A stretch of DNA of 64,000 nucleotides from assembly GCF_910592395.1 (NCBI RefSeq), contig NC_088308.1:7641001-7705000 (forward strand), given 5' to 3'. Under the pieces are notes generated by a model. That model was not told the DNA's origin. It saw nothing but the letters and a program-made list of their open reading frames with translations, and made no database searches. This document shows, piece by piece, positions 1-11,640 of this stretch. The position numbers and the translations under genes were made by a program. How positions within the stretch are numbered: the stretch's first letter is position 1; each line of letters opens with the position of its first letter. This stretch comes from Lineus longissimus. Its lineage: Eukaryota; Nemertea; Pilidiophora; Heteronemertea; Lineidae.

Positions 1-212
1 TTTGTGATCAGTCAGTAGAGACGCAATATCTCCCTGAGTAAGGCATCAATTGAGGGGAGTTATTCTGTCAATCTCTTTGCCTACCTGGGCAGTACCACTC
101 TCATTGCCAGTGGTTTCCGTCTGTTTGTCTGCCAATGGGCGTAGCCACTTTCATAGTCAATGGTTTCTGTTTCTGCCCAGTTATTTTACACGTTACACGT
201 TCTTCTCTTCAG

Positions 213-522
213 CAAGGGACAACAGTCACTGTACAGAACTTGTTCAGTACACTGCCAGTCCGCTACAAGGAATTCCAGAGGAACTTGAAGAAAGAGTTTA
301 CCAAGATGGTGCAGGTGTTGACTGCCTATTGCCTGATATCGACTGGTGTCAGAATCACGTGTACAAATCAAGTGGGCAAAGGAAAAAAGACGACGATAGC
401 CAGCGTTAACGGGAACAAACTCGTCAGAGAAAACATAACAAACATCTTTGGGCCAAAACAGGTTAGTTTTTAGCTCACCTCTTAGCAGAGGTGAGCTTAT
501 CCCATACCGTGGCGTCCGTCGT

Positions 523-557
<35 letters not shown>

Positions 558-3500
558 CGTCGTCCGTTAGCAGGGCACGTTTCGTAACTGTTAGAGCTAT
601 TGAGTTGAAACTTGGTACACATGTACCCTTATGTAATGACACCTTGGAGACCAAGTTTCGGTCCGATTCGTTTCATGGTTTGGCCACCAGGGGGCCAAAC
701 GTTAAAAGTGAAAATATGCAATATCTCCCTTAAGAGTAGTCGGGAAATTTTGAAAAAAATATGGTAGGTACTTCTAGCAAAGGTGCATCATATATCGTCC
801 GGGTTTTTGATTTGACCTCCTTTTCAAGGTCACAGAGGTCAAATGGTGTAAATTGGTCGTTAGGATGTAACGATGGCACGTTTCTAAACTGCAATGACTA
901 TTGATACCAAATTTGGTACACATTTACCCCTTAGTCAGGTGATCTCAGGGACCGAAGTTTGGTCCAATATGATTCACCACTTGACCACCAGGGGGCAAAG
1001 TCCAAAAACCTTAAAAATGGGATTATTCCTTAACTTCTTGCCCGATTGCCACCAATTTGATATCATGGGTACATCTAACCACCATACAGTATATGTCACA
1101 CAGGTTTTTAATTTCACCTTCTTGTCAAGGTCACAGAGGTCAAATGGCGTAAATTCGCCGTCAGGCCGTAACTATGGCACGTTTCTTAACTGCAATGACT
1201 ATTGATCACAAATTAAGTACACATGTACCCCTTGGTCAGGTGATCTCAGGTACCGAAGTTTGGTGCGATCTGATTTGCCGTTTGGCCTCCAGGGAGGGGG
1301 CCAAATCCTAAATTCTTCAAAAAACCCATTATTCCTAGTAATGACTTGCCCGATTGGCACTAATTTTATATCATAGGTACATCTAATTCTAACAACCATT
1401 CAATGTGTCACCCGGGTCTTCTTTGATTTGACCTACTTTTCAAGGTCACAGAGGTCGAATGTACTGTAAATTGGCCATTTTGGGGAAATTGTAATTGCTT
1501 GGACCTACATCAAACCTAACACTACATGACACAATACCATGCTCTTTATCCATCTTTCCTCCACATGAGGTGAGCACAATGGCCCTGGCCATTTCATTTT
1601 TTCCGTTCAGTTTGTCCATCATTTTCCACCACGACTGCCTCACATCCATGTTTATAACTAAAGTCATTCTCGGTTTCAGCAATCTTCAATTATAGAATTC
1701 CAGCAGTACAAGCCAACAGAAGACGTCTGCTCAGACCTTGGTGTGAAAATAACGTCTGATCAACAACTCGCTTGTCCATTCCAGTAAGTGGTTCTTCCTC
1801 CCAGTTCACTCTTGTGATCAGTTGACATCAACATTTACTTCTGAAAAAGCTTATACACATATTTATCTCATGGAGTCTTTTGCTAATTAGCTTTAGATAC
1901 AGGTTACAAGACAACTTTTCTTTTAAAGGATGGCGCATCGTGCTTCGTTGTTGTCACAAGTAATGTTTCCGTCTCTGCAGGCCTCCGACTCACAATGTTC
2001 GGATTACTAGTCCTACACCTTGACTAAAAAGCCATGCTGCCTACCTTCATTTTCAGCTTCTTAACTTAACATATCTGTTTGCCTCAGGGATGTGAAAATT
2101 CCAATCTCTGACAGATTTCCATTTTTCTCTTGAACAGGGTTTAGTTCGACTGCTGTAAAGCACTGTCGCATCCCTGCTTCTTGCTGCATCTGACTGAAAA
2201 TGAAGATCACTATCACATCCAAATTGACTGCAACTAACTTTGTGATTGCATCATTGTTTCAGAATAAGTGGTTTTGTGTCCAGCTGTCAGCACGGAAAGG
2301 GTAGAAGTTCGACCGATCGGCAGTTTATCTATGTCAATTGTCGACCTTGCGATCTGTTGAAGGTCAGCCGAACTATCAATGAGGTATACCACATGTACAA
2401 CAGACATCAGTACCCATTTGCTGTGCTCAACATCTGTCTTTCAAAAGGTATGTGTAATATGACTGACACTAGTTTGGTAATGCAGAGTTAGCTTCGGAAT
2501 GAAAAGTGGCTATTGTAGTGTAGTATCTGCTGTGAGGAACAACACACTTTTTACAAAGCCTTCTTGCGTTTAATCTGTTGATATAAATAATGGCTCTAGA
2601 TATTTGAAATGAACAATTGACGAGCTTACCCCCTGTTTTGCAGAATCCGTTGATGTGAATGTTACACCTGATAAGAGACAGATATTCGTTGAGAATGAAA
2701 AACTGCTCTTGGCTATTATCAAGGTAAGTGGGCATTGATACCACCATAGGCAAAGGCGAAATTTTCCTTGGTCACAATCAGGAGGTCGTGAGTTCTTTGT
2801 GTCCTTTCAGCGAGACACTTCACCCTAAATTGCTTTGTCCTTTGAATGAGACTTAAACCTGTAGCTCCTTCTGCCTGGTGTCTTTACCAGGGAAACCAAA
2901 GTACCCCGCCAAGTGGGAAACCGAAGACTGAGTCACTGGACCAATAAACCCAATTGGTTCCTATAAACCGTAGCGGCATGTTAAAATGCTCATTCCGCTT
3001 AGTGCAGAGCAAATGCTGATGAAGAGAACGAGAAATACCATGATGTCAATACCAGCAGTGAAATCCTCTTCTGTTTTGGGCAGTGAAGGAGATATTTTCT
3101 GATTCCAACTGACTGAGCATCTCGTAAGAGTACATCCAGCCGATCTGCATCAGTTCCTGCCCACCAAAACTTTTCTTTGCGATTTGTATTTTCATTCTAC
3201 TCTTAAAAATACGGTTTATTATAATAAGGTTTATTATAATGTTCGTGTATTTTCATTCTACTCTTAAAAATACACGTACATTATAATAAGCCTGACAAGA
3301 CTTGATAAATCTCAATCAAATCTCTTCCAGTCCTCCCTTATTCGAATGTTTGAACCACTTTCGTCAACCTATGAAATGGCTCAAGGCAAAGGTGGTCTAG
3401 GCCTGCGGCATGATGTGTTGTCAAAGTTTCGACGGATGAGTGATAGTGTAATGTGAGTTTTGTTGATGGATTGTATACCACACGTGTAAGATTTCAGGAA

Positions 3501-6500
3501 GACCTGTGCTCTCGCTTCCGAGACTTGTGAGTCTGACTCTTGACTCAAATTGTTGATCCTTCAACCCTAGACGGTGGATTTATTGGTGCGTGGGGCAATG
3601 TGTTGGAACTCTATTGTGACAAACTTAATGTCATCTCTGTTAGTACAATACAGGCCCTTCTACCTTTCTGTTGGTCTGCCTTTGTCCTGTGAGCATAATT
3701 GATGTATTGACTGCGTATATAAGCCTACTGTCGCTTAGGCAATGTGCATTTTGGTTAAGTAAAACATTTTGTAACATTCCTAAAATGGTTCTTTTTAGCC
3801 CTTCCTCATCGAGCGGATCATCCCCTTCCAAACTGAAGAGTTCTGTGTCAAGCAGCCTCGCGACCTTGAAGAGGTCATTCTCCAGTGCGTTTGCCCGGGA
3901 AAGGGAGGAGTTGGAGAGGGGAGCAGAAGATATAAAGTCAAAACGTGAGTTTTAACCCAATTCCTATATACGTGTAGCATACACAGTAATAATTTAACAG
4001 TTGAATAGTTGAATAGTTGCCAGATTTCCAATTCAGTCCTTTCAAAATCAAGGAAGTTATTGATGATGTGATCTGTTGTTTGGTCTGAGCACGGTTGCAT
4101 GTGGTTTCCTGTACCTTTGTGTATCCTCCAAATATCTCACTACGATTCTTCCAATATCTTCCAGAGCCAAAGTTAGACACTTTCTTCGCTACTCTCCCCA
4201 AGACGCCTACAGATTTTGACCCACCTGACTCTGCACAATCCTCCCAGAGCAATGCCTCTGATGATTCGGGATGTGTCTTCATTGAACATGTTACTCAGGG
4301 TAAGATTGTCTTCTTCCTTTTCTTATGCATTTAGTCTTTTGAGCATGTACCACCCAGCCCCCTCCTTCTTTAGCCAGGCAGGCGGAGTCTCTTACAGTTA
4401 CTCATGGTAATTGCTTCGGATGGGGTCGTTCAAAAGTTGTCCAAAAGCACAAAATTCACGTCAAGTGTCCTTGAAGATGTTGTCCCTTATAATCCCCCCC
4501 CCCCAAATTAAAGTTTTCATGTTGAGACTAACAACTCTTCAAAAGCTAATGTGGTTTTGGACAACCCCGCCCTGCTGTAGGCCTACAAATGTGTCTCACT
4601 AATACCTCTCTCATATCTGATTTGATTATTAAAAATGCTATATCAAGCTTTTTTGTTTGTCCTTTGTAGGTGAAACGTCACGTTCTACCAAAGAAGGGTG
4701 TGACTCTGAAAGCGATATTGAACAAGATTCAGACTCGATAAGGCACACTTCTTTAGGACTCAAAATAGAGTACCACAGGCAATGTTTAGAGAAGGATTCT
4801 ATGAGTCCTGACATAGACAATTCATCTGGTGTGTCATCATGTGAACATTCTGGAAGTTTCAAGTTGAGTGATTTCTCAAATGTCAGTGGTGCTAATACGA
4901 AAGAACTGGCTCAACCTGAAGGTGAAATTTCAGAGGCTGACAAATTATCATCACTATCCCAAACATCTAAGATTGTTGAAAACAGCTGTGTTAGTTCTAC
5001 TTCTAAACAAAACTATTTAGAGATTGATAACAAAGAACAATTGCCAGTTAGAGGGACCAAGGATTTAGTTGAAGTAAGGAGTGCTAAAGTTGAAGATGAT
5101 GAACACATTCACGAAGAACACATATTTCAAGCTGCCAGTTTAGTGACTCAATCGTGTAAGAAGGATTCTTTGTCCTCAGAATCGAAGTCTCCATCAAATG
5201 TTTCTCCTGAATCTGTTCCCTCAAACTCATCCTGTTCCACATCCGCGACCTTCAGGCTGGATTCTAGAGGTCATGAAGGTCCAAGGTCAACGAGGGAAGG
5301 AGACGACTGTAGAATTACTTTCACTGAATTCGTAAGTTATTTGTGCTTGTCATGTTCAGGTTCAATTTCTCCAGACATGTATCCAGACTAAAAATTAGTG
5401 CCCTTTCCACCTTTGATATCTGCTCAGTAAAAGTATAAATTCGAATTGGACTAATGACTGTCAGGTGTCCATTACTTGTCGTCTTTTAAAATTGGTTGCG
5501 ACTTTTAGTATTGGTTGCGACTTTTAATATTGGTTGTGACTTTTAGTATTGGTTGCGACTTTTAGTATTGGTTGTGACTTTTAGTATTGGTTTCGACTTT
5601 TAGTATTGGTTGCGACTTTTAGTATTGTTTGCGACTTTTAGTATTGGTTGCGACTTTTAGTATTGGTTGCGACTTTTAGTATTGGTTGCGACTTTTAGTA
5701 TTGTTTGCGACTTTTAGTATTGGTTGCGACTTTTAGTATTGGTTGTGACTTTTAGTATTGGTTTCGACTTTTAGTATTGGTTGCGACTTTTAGTATTGGT
5801 TGCAACTTTTAGTATTGGTTGCAACTTTTAGTATTGGTTGCGACTTTTAGTATTGGTTGCGACTTTTAGTATTAATTGCGACTTTTAGTATTGGTTGCAA
5901 CTTTTAGTATTGGTTGCGACCTCCCTTAGCAAACACTTCAGCTAGCAGGACATCCTTTCTTATAAGGACACTAATTTTGGTACAGAATTGGTAATTTCCA
6001 TACACTTTGACCTCTGTAATCAGGACACCTCTTTATTAATGACAGCATTCCCTCATCCCAAGGGTGTCTCTATCCGAGAGGTTCTACTGTAGTTAATGCG
6101 TATCTCTTTACCTAGGACAAGCAAGAAAAGGTGACGAGCAGAAAATTGGTGGAGGTGTCGTTTTCTATGGACGCTTTGAAGAGGAAGATGATCATGAAAA
6201 AACTCTCAGCTGCTCCAGAGAGATCTGCCCTGACGTATCGGCACTTCCGCGCAACAATTCAACCGGACAGCAATAGCCAAGCAGAGGAGGAGCTCCAAAA
6301 AGAAATTAGCAAGGACATGTTCTCAAAAATGGAAATCCTTGGACAGGTGTGTATACTTTTCAAAGACTTCGAGGCTCTTTGATTGAAATTCCTTGTCATG
6401 AGCGAGGTACTTAATCCTAAAGTCAATAGAGTCATACAGTCCATTTACTCAAGAGATATTGTCGTCAGACCACCCAACATTGGACCTAATCTTGCCAAAT

Positions 6501-8990
6501 ATACTTTCAGTTCAACCTGGGTTTCATCTTGGCACGATTGGACCAGGATCTGTTCATCATCGACCAGCACGCCACGGATGAGAAGTTCAACTTTGAGACT
6601 TTGCAGCGGACAACAGTGTTAGAGGGCCAGAAAATGATACAGTAAGTGAGAAAATTCAAATATGTTGCCATAAAAGGATAAAAAATGATACAGTAAGTGA
6701 GAAAATTCAAATATGTTGCCATAAAAGGATAAAAATGGTACAGTAAGTGAGAAAATTCAAATATGTTGCCATAAAAGGATAAAAAATGATACAGTCAGTG
6801 AGAAAATTCAAATATGTTGCCATAAAAGGATAAAAATGGTACAGTAAGTGAGAAAATTCAAATATGTTGCCATAAAAGGATAAAAAATGATGCAGTTAGT
6901 GAGAAATTAAAATGTGTTGCCATAAAAGGATAAAAAATGATACAGTAAGTGAGAAAATTCAAATATGTTGCCATAAAAGGATAAAAAATGATACAGTAAG
7001 TGAGAAAATTCAAACATGTTGCCATAAAAGGATAAAATATCAAAGTTGTGAAGCAGGTGAGCTAGAGTTCTGTGTCACTTCCTCGTTACAGACTTGAAAT
7101 ATAGAGTAAAGATGATATCGGTAGAAATGATGCAGAGGCTTATTAAAATACTGGTGGTAAGCAAGTGCAGTAGATTGATTTATGTTGATATCTTCCCTCT
7201 AGACCCCTAAAACTAGAACTGACTGCCGTCGGCGAGTCTGTCATCATGGAAAACCTCGCCATCTTCAAGAAAAATGGTTTTGACTTCATCATCGACGAAG
7301 ACGCGCCACCGACAGAGAAGATCAGTTTGGTGGCGACACCTGTCAGTAAGAATTGGTTGTTTGGAAAATCAGGTAAGAATACTTCTGTCCAGAATGTTTT
7401 GTGAATGTGTGTTGGAGGTGTGGAGTGGAATATTCGATTGAAAGAGACCAGGGCAAGAAAAAAATCCCACACAGGCGGTTAAAGTGATACTATGATGTGA
7501 TTTACAACTTTGCGGAAATACGTCCGTTTTTAATTGTTGATCATAAATGTAAAGCTCAAATTTTCCATTTTTGATTAGATTTATTATAAAATCGCTGAAT
7601 GTAAACCACCGTGACCGCGAAAATGTTCATGTTGTGACGTCATCAACGAAAACGGCATCGAAGCGAGCCGTCCGGGCGGGATTAAACCATCAATTTTTAG
7701 AAAATGTACATTTCGATTCGAAAACCTTACCGATTTATGAGAAAGTGACGTAGTCATTTGTCAAAAACAACTAAAACATTATATGGTGAAATTTGACACG
7801 AGTTACCCTTTAAAGTGCAGTAGCCTAGCAAACTTCGGCAAAATTTCAAATAGGGATTATCATGCCATATGATGGATCGATTCTTTGAAGTACCTGTATT
7901 CCCAGACGTATCTGATACCTGGCAACTTCTGCCTCATGCACCCACGCTATTGTCTTTAATGGTGTTTTTCTCGTTTTTCAGATATTGAGGAGATGGTGTT
8001 CATGCTCGGTGATTCACCTGTGAGTATAAGATGTCTTGCTTCACGTAACAGTAATAATAATAATAATAATAATAAAAATTTATATAGCGCCGCTTAGAAA
8101 TAAATTGTCAGCGGCGCTTTACAGAGATAAAACCATTTTGTACATGCATAAAAAGGTGAGATAAAACAATTACCCAAAAGCTTCAATAAAAAGGTGAGTC
8201 TTGAGTGATCTTTTAAAAAAAATTTAAATAATCGATGGCCCGCATCGTTGTTGGCAAAGCATTCCAGAGTCGTGGGGCGCAGACCGCGAAGGCTCTATCC
8301 CCGGCCGTAACCTTTTGGGCCCGCTTCCACTCCAGAGTTGGAGCCGAGTTTGCCCTGCTCCTGGCAAGACAAGTTGCACATCAGTATCTGTGCCATGTTG
8401 TTGGATATGGTCCTGACAAATTTGAGTTGACATTCTGTAAAAGAAAGATCCAGTTAGGGGACAGCTTATGACTATAGGACAAGGGAGGCAGGTACATCAA
8501 ACCACAAGAAAAAGACACATCTGCCTCAGCTACCTGATGCCTCAGATAGAAGCAATGCTCTTCTTTCATATTCAGATAATCAACTTCATTGTCTCCGTTT
8601 CAGGGTGTTATGTGTCGACCCTCACGCGTTCGTCAGATGTTTGCCTCTCGAGCGTGTAGGAAATCAATTATGATCGGGACAGCTTTAAACAAGACCGAGA
8701 TGAAGAAGGTATCTATTAGATATAAAGAAATACCTTGGTTTTTTTCTTGCCCTTGCTGATCGCAAGGGTTGAGGAATGTCTCAATTCTGTCTCTCATCGA
8801 AAGGATGTAGTAGGCCCCAATTGAAGTAGAGTGAGCTGTCGTAGGTCACAAGAAAATGATGTCAGTTGTTGTCTGTTTTCAGCTTGTTTGCCATATGGGA
8901 GAGATCGAACAGCCTTGGAATTGTCCGCACGGACGCCCCACGATGAGGCATCTGATCAACTTGAACATGTTACCGGACCAGAACGACTGA
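213..8990 (+). CDS. PMS2: PMS2, mismatch repair endonuclease (MutL homologue), 5' end missing
   Basis: Subunit of MutL-alpha with MLH1; it nicks the daughter strand during nuclear DNA mismatch repair. Exons: 213-461, 1680-1783, 2263-2447, 2644-2723, 3331-3452, 3799-3944, 4165-4299, 4670-5331, 6116-6346, 6511-6641, 7203-7372, 7982-8019, 8604-8708, 8883-8990. All are GT-AG and the phases agree, giving 821 residues before the stop. The first exon shown encodes the end of the ATPase domain ([12 protein letters not shown]); later ones give GRSSTDRQF and [10 protein letters not shown] of the S5-like domain. The 4670-5331 exon is a Ser/Glu-rich disordered linker. The C-terminal domain has the complete metal/endonuclease motif [12 protein letters not shown] (6511 exon), the ACRKS motif and the CPHGRPT zinc-site motif near the stop. 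The N-terminal GHKL ATPase exons lie before base 1. The linker contains a PIP-box-like motif (see findings). Identification is secure; exact linker splicing is predicted. Confidence 0.95.
472..1596 (+). repeat. ~1.12-kb dispersed repeat, copy A (hairpin-capped, three internal ~300-bp monomers)
   Basis: Lies in the PMS2 intron between the exons ending at 461 and starting at 1680. It opens with a perfect hairpin (10-bp arms 472-481 and 488-497), then a CGT-triplet run (about 518-560), then diverged ~300-bp monomers, seen as phased AGGTCA pairs at 827, 1128 and 1443. It ends at a short palindromic TGGCCCTGGCCA stretch. The same element occurs twice in opposite orientation at 20005-22250. No coding capacity was seen, so it is non-autonomous; the superfamily is not clear to me. 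Confidence 0.85.
2770..2990 (+). repeat. SINE-like fragment with tRNA box-B remnant
   Basis: In the PMS2 intron 2724-3330. The stretch ATCAGGAGGTCGTGAGTTC resembles the tRNA-derived part of the SINE at 23403-23636, and it is followed by the GTGTCC...GAGACACTTCACCCTAAATTGC text common in animal SINEs. The rest of this intron (3000-3330) holds a short duplicated AT-rich segment around 3186-3290 and nothing else recognised. Confidence 0.45.
5486..5925 (+). repeat. 19-bp minisatellite (~23 copies) in a PMS2 intron
   Basis: Tandem array with unit AGTATTGGTTGCGACTTTT; variants carry TGTGAC, TTCGAC or TGCAAC. It runs directly into the terminus of a MITE-like element at about 5922 (CTCCCTTAGC). It lies between PMS2 exons ending at 5331 and starting at 6116. 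Confidence 0.95.
5922..6094 (-). mobile_element. MITE of the CAGTAGAACCTCTCT family, copy 1
   Basis: The internal text (GACCTCTGTAATCAGGACACCTC...) and the right end GAGAGGTTCTACTGTAG match the family seen at 23072, 60699 and 61075. The left terminal repeat is fused to the 19-bp minisatellite. Orientation is arbitrary because the element is nearly palindromic. Confidence 0.7.
6631..7042 (+). repeat. 50/51-bp minisatellite carrying a repeated PMS2 5' splice site (~8 copies)
   Basis: The unit begins inside the last bases of the PMS2 exon (AAAATGATACA, exon end 6641) and includes the donor GTAAGTGAG plus about 35 bp of intron. Donor-like sites recur at 6642, 6693, 6743, 6844, 6945 and 6996, with mutated versions at 6794 (GTCAGT) and 6895 (GTTAGT). 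The alternating 50/51-bp spacing comes from a variable A run. Antisense open frames through the array are a by-product of its lack of stops. Confidence 0.95.
7482..7822. mobile_element. Possible MITE-like insertion in PMS2 intron
   Basis: A ~340-bp segment is bounded by GGTTAAAGTGATAC on the left and GTTACCCTTTAA on the right, which look like degenerate inverted ends. It includes CpG-rich text unlike the surrounding intron. No second copy in the window, so this is tentative. Confidence 0.3.
8050..8480 (-). mobile_element. Retroelement 3' tail ending in an AAT/ATT microsatellite
   Basis: In the PMS2 intron 8020-8603. An AAT-triplet run (8052-8075) is followed by ATTTATATAGCGCCGCTTAG and a short GC-rich hairpin (GCGCCGCT...AGCGGCGC). 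Then comes text whose reverse strand resembles the end of a reverse-transcriptase gene (SRLWNALP-like, at about 8225-8310). Read as a 5'-truncated non-LTR element on the minus strand. Confidence 0.5.
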
Positions 8991-9556
8991 TTGGATGGGA
9001 AAGATTTTCTGGAGTTAAGGAAGACAAACTTTATCAGGTTATGAATGGCATATTTGTGACATTTCTGCCCAACACTGAGACAGTTGCTTTGACCTGACCA
9101 CAACAACTGCTTGAATTGTAAAACAAATCACTGTGCAAAACGAGGACAAAAGTTGTGAAGAGCATAATGTGAAGGACAGTTGTGCCGGACACTGAGACAG
9201 TCGCTTTCATAACTTGTTATAAGTGTCGTATTGTTTATATTTCTATGTCACTGCCCTCATAAAGGAGGTGTTTCTCAAGATAATGGCAGCCCGATACTAA
9301 TGACGTCGACTTCCTCTTTAAGAGAGGGTGCATCTGGGAAAAATCAGGACCAGTTTTAAATGTGAACTTGATGTGTCCCGACACAAGACCTCTTTATGTA
9401 CCAGCCCATATAATCATCCTGCAAATTTTCCCTGCCTGTGTTCAGCACAATATTTATCAACACAGAAACTGGTAACTATATCTATTTTGCTATATTTCAA
9501 ACTGCATTTATCATACCGAGTACTTCTTCTGCATTTGAAGTGTATTTAATTGTGTC

Positions 9557-9562
9557 AATAAA
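9557..9562 (+). terminator. Putative PMS2 polyadenylation signal
   Basis: An AATAAA hexamer lies about 570 bp after the PMS2 stop codon (8988-8990) and just before the minisatellite begins. The 8991-9650 stretch has no other recognisable gene and is best read as PMS2 3' UTR. Transcript data are needed to confirm the end. Confidence 0.5.
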
Positions 9563-9659
9563 TGTTATATTTTTGGTAACCTTTGGTTTTCATGTTAGTC
9601 ATTCAGACAAGAAGATTCTAAAATTTTAGTGAGCATGCAATGAAATAGATTTATTCAAC

Positions 9660-11640
9660 AATATCACCTCCAGCCTATCTATACTGAGGACAATTCGTTC
9701 AAACTCCCATATCACGCAACACTCTCCTCCAGCCTGCCCATTATGAGGACCAAACATTCTGAGGGCATATCACCTCCAGCCTGTCAATATTGAGGACATT
9801 CCAATATCCGTATTCCTGTCCGGCATTCGAACCTTAGGTCAGTCCATTCCGAAGACAGTGTCACCTCCAGCCTGTCTACATTGGGGACAACTCATTCCAA
9901 CGTGAGCAACCATTTCCTGGCTGCCCATATTGAGGACCATACATTCCAAGGACATATCACCTCCAGCCTTCCATCTTGAGGACACCTCATTCCAAGGACC
10001 ACATCAACACCAGCCGGACCCCACCAAAAGCATGTCTGGGACAGTATGCACATGTTCAGCTAGCCTGTCCTGTTGAAGATAGTTTGTTCCTGTAACAATA
10101 TACTTCTAGCCTACCCATAATTGAGGACAATCCATTCAAACGCCCAAATTGTCACACCTCCCGCCTGCCCAAATTGAGGACAGTTCATGCCGAGGACAAT
10201 ATCACCTTCAAGCTGCCCATATTGAAGACAATCCATTCCAATAACCATATCTATCACCTCTAGCCTGAACGTATGGTGGACAGTTCATTCAAAGTAAAAA
10301 TATCACCCCCAACCTGCTCATATAGGAGAGGATGAGAACAACTCATATCAAAGACCCAGATCACCTCCAGCTGGTCCACTTCAAGGACCATATCACCTCA
10401 CTACAGTCTGTCCATAGTAAGGACAATACATTCCCCTTCCAAGGCCATATTACCTGTGTCCATGTTGATGAGAATACATCTCTTGGACAATCGTACCTCA
10501 AACTTGTCCATTGACAGCTCATTCCAAGGACGTCTATGACTCTCCATGCTGAGGACAATTCGTTCAAAGATTTCGTTCATATTACTGTCCACATTGAGAA
10601 CACTTCAAAACACTCCCAATTCCATATATTTTGGTCATTGCTAGTCTTTATTCATTTCACCCAATGTCACCCCCAGCCTGTCTGCATTGAGGACAACACA
10701 TTCCAAAGATTTCGTTCATATTACTGTCCACACTGAGAACACTTCAAAACTCTCCCAATTCCATATCTGTTGGCCATTCTGATCACCATATATTGTTGGC
10801 CATTGCATGCTGAGGACAGTTCATTCCAAAGACAATGTCACTCGCAGCCCGTCTGCATTGAGGACAACTCATTCCAAAGATTTCGTTCATATTACTGTCC
10901 ACACTGAAAACACTCAAAATACTCCCAATTCCATATCTGTTGGCCATTCTGATAAACATATCTTGTTGGCCATTCCATGCTGAGGACAGTTCATTCCAAA
11001 GACAATGTCACCCCCCAGCCTGTCTGCATTGAGGACAACTCATTCCAAAGATTATAATCTAGCCTGTCCATATTGAGGACCATGTATTCCAAGAATATAT
11101 CACCTCCAACCTGGCTGTTTTGAGGCCATTGCACTCCAAGGAAGATATTCATCTCTAGCCTGTCCGTATTGAGATTTCATTCCTAGGATAATATTTTCCC
11201 AGCCTGTCAATACTGAGAGCAATCTCGATCAACCATATCAGCATGTCATTCCATACCGAGGACATTTCATTCCGAAGACAGTGTCATCTCCAGCATGTCC
11301 ATATCGGGGACAACTCATTCCAAGGCTAATCATCTCTTCGAGTCTATATTGAGGACCATACATTCCAAGGAGATATCACCTCAAGCCTGTCCGTATTGAG
11401 GATGTTGCATTCCAAGGACGATATCTCCAGCCTGACCATACTGAGAAGAATTCATTCCTGGGTTAATATTCACCCCGAGACTGGCAATACTGAGAACAAT
11501 CATCGTCGGCCAATCCATTCTGAGGACAGTTCACACCGAAGACAGTGTCACCTCCAGTCTTTCCACATTGAGGACAACTCATTCTAAAGAAGATAATCCA
11601 GCCTGTCATTATTGAGGACCATTTTAATTCCAAGGACATT
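9660..11640 (+). repeat. Minisatellite, left arm of a giant inverted array
   Basis: About 40 diverged ~50-bp monomers of the form CACCTCCAGCCTGTCC / ATATTGAGGACAATTCATT / CCAAGGACAATAT. Longer ~140-170-bp higher-order units containing GATTTCGTTCATATTACTG recur at 10569, 10707 and 10879. It begins about 100 bp after the PMS2 poly(A) signal. No coding sequence is supported; short open frames here are shadows of the repeat. Confidence 0.95.

Noticed and set aside
491-733. Arg-rich frame (poly-Arg from CGT repeats) and its copies near 22000
   Set aside because: Translation of the triplet run in the dispersed repeat; no evidence of coding.
6507-7043. Minus-strand frames with repeated [17 protein letters not shown] text
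   Set aside because: Antisense reading of the 50/51-bp minisatellite in the PMS2 intron.
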